DNA from: JAFGGG01 sp964634205
Lineage (GTDB): Bacteria; Spirochaetota; Spirochaetia; SZUA-6; RPPD01
DNA length: 64,000 nt
Direction: 5' to 3'
NCBI GenBank assembly: GCA_964634205.1
Contig: CAZWKE010000008.1
Location: 1 to 64,000 of the forward strand
The notes under the pieces are model-generated. The model worked only from the letters and a program-made list of their open reading frames with translations, had not been told where the DNA came from and searched no databases. Position 1 is the stretch's first letter; every line of letters starts with the position of its first letter. Shown piece after piece: positions 60,598-64,000 of this stretch. The position numbers were made by a program, and so were the translations under genes.

Positions 60598-63500
60598 AAA
60601 CAGTCCTACACCATGCCGGTGACCGTCCTCTTTGCGCTTTTGTTCCTGATGATGGTATATTTTGTCTACCGAAACGGGTTAAGAAAACGGGATACCAGGC
60701 GATTGCGGGAACAGGAGCCGCGGACCGAACAGCTTTTTTTGCTTACCCTGGTTGCCGGTTTGGTGGTCCGCCTGTTTCTGGCGGTGTCTGTAGAAGGATT
60801 CCCCTCGGATATTGCCTGCTTTAAAAGCTGGGCCGTTTCGGCCTTTGACAAGGGCCTGCACGGATTTTACAGCCAGGGAATGTTTGTCGATTATCCTCCC
60901 GGGTACATCTATGTACTCTATCTTATCGGGTTCCTGCGCTCGCTGTTCGGGCTTTCCTACAACTCGCCGTTGTTCCTGATCCTGATCAAACTTCCTTCGT
61001 TTATCACCGACCTGCTTGTGGCCTTATTAATCTACAGGTTTGCCCAAAAAAGGCTGGGAAGCCTGGCGGCTTATGCATTATCATTGCTCTTCATTTTCAA
61101 TCCGGCGGTCATCCATAACTCCGCCCTGTTTGGCCAGATCGACTCCTTTTTTACCTTTTTCCTGGTAGTAAGCATTTATCTGCTTTACCGCAAGAAAATA
61201 GAACCGGCCGCTGTGTTCTATGTGATCGCCGTGCTGATAAAACCGCAGGCCCTGATCTTTGCGCCGCTGGGTATCTATGCCCTGGTAAAACTGCTCGTGG
61301 GTTCACGTAATTACCGTCGGTTCGGCATTACCATTGTCTGCCTGCTCGGGACCCTGGTGGCGGCGGCGCTGCCCTTTTCATTCGGGGGAAAGGGGATTGT
61401 CGGGCTGTTCGACCTGTACAAGCACACCTTAGGCTCCTATTCTTACGCCACGATTAATGCCTTTAACCTCTATGCACTCTTGGGGGGTAACTGGCTGAAA
61501 CTCAATACCCCGGCATTCCTGTTTACCCCGGAAATCTGGGGTGTCATATTCATTACGGGAATCGTTACCGTCTCGGTGCTGCTGTGCATCCGTGATTTCA
61601 TAAAGAACAAGAACCCCGCGTTCTATTTTTTTATGGGGCTGTTTTTGATTGCCGCCGTATTTGTGCTGGGAATAAAAATGCACGAGCGCTACCTTTACCC
61701 GGCCGTGCCGCTTTCCCTGTTCTGTTATATCGCCTGTAAAGACAAGCGTTTTCTTGTGTTGTTCGCCGGCTTCAGCGCCACCCTGTTGATCAATCAGGAG
61801 ATGGTGCTGAACTTTTTTTTGACTACGGGCAGTACCTTTATTCCCAGCGGTGATGTACTGCTGGTCATCACTTCAATTGGCAATATTCTGCTGTTTCTCT
61901 ACCTACTGTGGATCGGCATCGATATGTTTCTGCGCAGACCGAAGCGAGCGCTGCGCCAAAAGCGGAGACCCCGCGCGGGGTATGCGGCCGGAGAACGGGA
62001 GGCGGGGAGGTCGGCGCTTATCGGGCCGGCACTCAGTGGGCCATCGGATGTCCCGGGGTATGAGCGGACCCGGTATACAAAAACGGACCTGATTCTGGTC
62101 GGTATGCTGACTCTGGTATACGCCTGCGTTGCCTTTGTCAACCTGGGCTCCTTTAAAGCACCGCAGACCTACTGGAGGCCGCTGCACAGCGGAGAGGGCT
62201 TTTATGCCGACCTGGGCCGCGAGAAACGTATTGCCAGAGTCTATTATTTTTTCGGCCTGGGGGCCGGAAGCTACACGCTGGAATTTTCCCAGGACCATAA
62301 AAACTGGAGCGCGCCGGTCACGATTTCCCAGCCCACAAGGTTCGACGCTGTCCAGTGGCGGTTTGCCGCGCTTGATCTGAAGGCGCGCTATCTCAAGGTA
62401 ACGGCGGCGACACCCGGGGTTATGCTCGATGAACTCGCCCTGTTCGGCAGGGACAGCAGAAAGCCCCTGCCGATAAAAAAGATCACGCCCTTTGCCGTAA
62501 ACGCGGCGGCCGGGGCAGGGAAGGATTCAGGCGCGGCGGCCGTCCCCGGACGGACACCGCAGCAGGGCAGTCCAGGGAATGTGTTCGATGAACAGGACAC
62601 CATTGCACATATACCGGGGTATCTGGACGGGTTTATTTTTGACGAGGTGTATTTTGCCAGGACCGGCTATGAAAACCTGCTGGGCATTCCCCCCTCGGAG
62701 ACTACTCACCCGCCGCTGGGGAAGCTTATCATCAGCCTGGGGATACTGCTGTTCGGCATGGTTCCCTGGGGATGGAGATTCATGGGCACGCTGTTCGGGG
62801 TACTCATGGTGCCGCTGATGTACGCGTTCGGGAAGAAACTGTTCGGCAAAACCCGGGCTGCGTTCTTTACCGCGTTTTTATTCACCTTCGATTTTATGCA
62901 TTTTGTCCAGACCAGGATCGCCACTATCGATGTATACGCCGTGTTTTTCATCATCCTGATGTACTATTTTATGTACGATTATTTTCGCATGAGTTTTTTT
63001 AAGAACCCCTTCAGACAGACGCTGAGGCCCCTGCTGTTTTCAGGGATATTTTTCGGACTGGGCGCGGCCTGTAAATGGACGGCCTTATACGGCGCCCTGG
63101 GATTGGCCGTTATCTTTTTTTATACCGTATGGAAACGGAGCAGGGAATACGCTGCCGCCCGTAGGGTGGTGAAACAGGCCAGCCGTACGGTGCTGTACCC
63201 GGGGTCCGCACGCGTATCGGTCTATCAGGGAAAACCGGTGCCGCAAGCGGAGAGCCTTGTCTGCCTGGCGGTTACCCGACAGTTCCGGCCGAAACTCGGC
63301 AGAACCCTGCTTTGGTGTGTGTTGTTTTTTATCATTATTCCCGCGGTCATATATTTTCTGGCCTACCTTCCCATAATCGCGGCCACCGCACCGCCCCGGC
63401 CCGTGTCGTTTGTGATTAATGACCAGGTAGATATGTATAATTACCACAGCAAGCTGGTCGCCACCCATCCCTTTGCTTCGAGCTGGTGGCAGTGGCCTTT

Positions 63501-63954
63501 TATGGTCAGGCCCTTGTGGTATTACAGCGGACACCAGTATCTGCCTCCCGCCGTCGTCTCCAGTATCGCGGCCTTCGGTAACCCGGCGGTATGGTGGGTG
63601 GGCAGTCTCTGCCTGCTGGCGGCGGTTTTTATTGCGATCTATAAAAAAGATAAACGGGTACTCTTCATCATGATTGCCTTTTTGTCCCAGTACCTGCCGT
63701 GGATAATCATCCCCCGTGACCTGACCTTTATTTATCATTTTTTTACCGCGGTGCCGTTTATGGTGTTTTGTATCGTCTATGTCATTATGTTTATTTTAGA
63801 AAAAAAACCCAAGGCAAGGTTCGGGGTGTATGTGTATCTTGCCCTGGTGCTGGTGCTGTTCATTGTATTTTACCCGGTTCTGTCCGGCCTGCCGGTGCTT
63901 AAAACATACGCGGCGTTTCTGCGCTGGTTTAAATCGTGGGTATTTTACCTCTAG
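60598..63954 (+). CDS. Double GT-C mannosyltransferase fusion with discoidin-like middle domain, 5' end in gap
   Basis: At least 1118 codons. Residues 1-440 (counting from the ATG at 60613) are a first GT-C transferase with about 11 helices (FPSDIACFKSWAVSAFDKGLHGFYSQG, VDYPPGYIYVLYLIGFLRS). A basic linker follows, then a beta-rich F5/8-type region (about 520-625: YWRPLHSGEGFYADLGREKR, YTLEFSQDHKNWSAPVTISQ, LKARYLKVTAATPGVMLDELAL), an Ala/Gly-rich spacer, and a PMT-type dolichyl/polyprenyl-phosphate-mannose transferase (670-1110) with the catalytic acidic segment FIFDEVYFARTGYENLLG and THPPLGKLII. The frame is open upstream of 60613 (KQSYT), so the true start is in the gap and may include the CBM-like segment. 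Confidence 0.83.
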   Translation, partial: KQSYTMPVTVLFALLFLMMVYFVYRNGLRKRDTRRLREQEPRTEQLFLLTLVAGLVVRLFLAVSVEGFPSDIACFKSWAVSAFDKGLHGFYSQGMFVDYPPGYIYVLYLIGFLRSLFGLSYNSPLFLILIKLPSFITDLLVALLIYRFAQKRLGSLAAYALSLLFIFNPAVIHNSALFGQIDSFFTFFLVVSIYLLYRKKIEPAAVFYVIAVLIKPQALIFAPLGIYALVKLLVGSRNYRRFGITIVCLLGTLVAAALPFSFGGKGIVGLFDLYKHTLGSYSYATINAFNLYALLGGNWLKLNTPAFLFTPEIWGVIFITGIVTVSVLLCIRDFIKNKNPAFYFFMGLFLIAAVFVLGIKMHERYLYPAVPLSLFCYIACKDKRFLVLFAGFSATLLINQEMVLNFFLTTGSTFIPSGDVLLVITSIGNILLFLYLLWIGIDMFLRRPKRALRQKRRPRAGYAAGEREAGRSALIGPALSGPSDVPGYERTRYTKTDLILVGMLTLVYACVAFVNLGSFKAPQTYWRPLHSGEGFYADLGREKRIARVYYFFGLGAGSYTLEFSQDHKNWSAPVTISQPTRFDAVQWRFAALDLKARYLKVTAATPGVMLDELALFGRDSRKPLPIKKITPFAVNAAAGAGKDSGAAAVPGRTPQQGSPGNVFDEQDTIAHIPGYLDGFIFDEVYFARTGYENLLGIPPSETTHPPLGKLIISLGILLFGMVPWGWRFMGTLFGVLMVPLMYAFGKKLFGKTRAAFFTAFLFTFDFMHFVQTRIATIDVYAVFFIILMYYFMYDYFRMSFFKNPFRQTLRPLLFSGIFFGLGAACKWTALYGALGLAVIFFYTVWKRSREYAAARRVVKQASRTVLYPGSARVSVYQGKPVPQAESLVCLAVTRQFRPKLGRTLLWCVLFFIIIPAVIYFLAYLPIIAATAPPRPVSFVINDQVDMYNYHSKLVATHPFASSWWQWPFMVRPLWYYSGHQYLPPAVVSSIAAFGNPAVWWVGSLCLLAAVFIAIYKKDKRVLFIMIAFLSQYLPWIIIPRDLTFIYHFFTAVPFMVFCIVYVIMFILEKKPKARFGVYVYLALVLVLFIVFYPVLSGLPVLKTYAAFLRWFKSWVFYL

Positions 63955-63968
63955 GAAGGAGTGATGCC

Positions 63969-64000
63969 GTGAAACAAAAACCCGTCTATTCAGTGATTAT
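63969..64000 (+). CDS. Start of a glycosyltransferase family 2 gene, partial
   Basis: GTG at 63969 with AAGGAGTG upstream begins VKQKPVYSVI, the usual opening of GT2 enzymes such as polyprenyl-phosphate mannose synthases. Only 10 codons are in the window. Beside a PMT-type gene, a synthase of its lipid-linked sugar donor would make sense, but this is inference. Confidence 0.5.
   Translation, partial: MKQKPVYSVI

Noticed and set aside
1..64000. CRISPR arrays, tRNA or rRNA genes, intact transposases
   Set aside because: I looked for regular repeat-spacer structure, cloverleaf-like intergenic segments and transposase motifs on both strands and saw none.

Overview
The window looks like part of a draft or metagenome-derived chromosome of a diderm bacterium, most likely a spirochaete. 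That assignment is an inference. It rests on the fused AroD-AroE, the excisionase-HTH/EIIA plus EIIA pair beside an antiporter, the many two-component and TPR proteins, lipoproteins and barrel-like exported proteins, and the YjfB-like small protein. No rRNA, tRNA, CRISPR array or intact insertion sequence was seen. Two runs of exactly 100 N (6962-7061 and 60496-60595) are scaffold gaps that cut genes.

Layout. 1-5 kb: folate cyclo-ligase, an unknown coiled protein and a large endonuclease Q-like/UvrD helicase fusion, facing two unknown genes. 6-18 kb: core metabolism, with an isopropylmalate/isocitrate dehydrogenase cut by a gap, a minus-strand set (FemAB-like transferase, class V aminotransferase, fused AroDE, exported protein, PAP2-like membrane protein), then citrate synthase with a PAS histidine kinase, then proA-proB-chorismate mutase (yeast Aro7-like type). 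18-25 kb: a class III adenylate cyclase facing a double cNMP-binding regulator, then cysS followed by an ECF sigma factor, anti-sigma factor, exported protein and membrane transglutaminase-like protein. 25-32 kb: murB, mgtE and a run of four exported LPP20/FlgT-like or unknown envelope proteins. 32-37.7 kb: a lower-GC accessory stretch with a hybrid histidine kinase, a DinB-like protein, a DUF2314-like lipoprotein and several gene remnants. 37.7-47 kb: mnmE-mnmG-rsmG, a TPR/Mrr-like protein, a DnaK-substrate-domain/TM/LysM fusion, a lytic transglycosylase and uppP. 47-52 kb: an unorthodox receiver/ATPase sensor, an aromatic-amino-acid attenuator in front of a truncated DAHP synthase, a YjfB-like peptide, a UGT-type glycosyltransferase, a LacI remnant and a PHP phosphatase. 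52-64 kb: a PTS(Ntr)/antiporter operon, an exported TPR protein, a YgiQ-type radical SAM protein and a protein-mannosylation-like cluster.

How the genes fit together. Aromatic biosynthesis appears at three places (AroDE, chorismate mutase, attenuated DAHP synthase). Envelope growth is served by murB, uppP, the LysM fusion and the lytic transglycosylase. cAMP signalling is represented by the facing cyclase and cNMP-binding genes. The most striking sequence-level finding is the leader peptide at 49585-49665 with eight consecutive aromatic codons. It is followed by a terminator and a competing pairing, as in a classical amino-acid attenuator, yet the gene it controls is only a 104-codon N-terminal piece of DAHP synthase. 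The second is the stand-alone Hsp70 substrate-binding domain anchored in the membrane next to a LysM domain. Several genes also have a good -10 box only about 6 nt before the start codon, which suggests leaderless transcripts.
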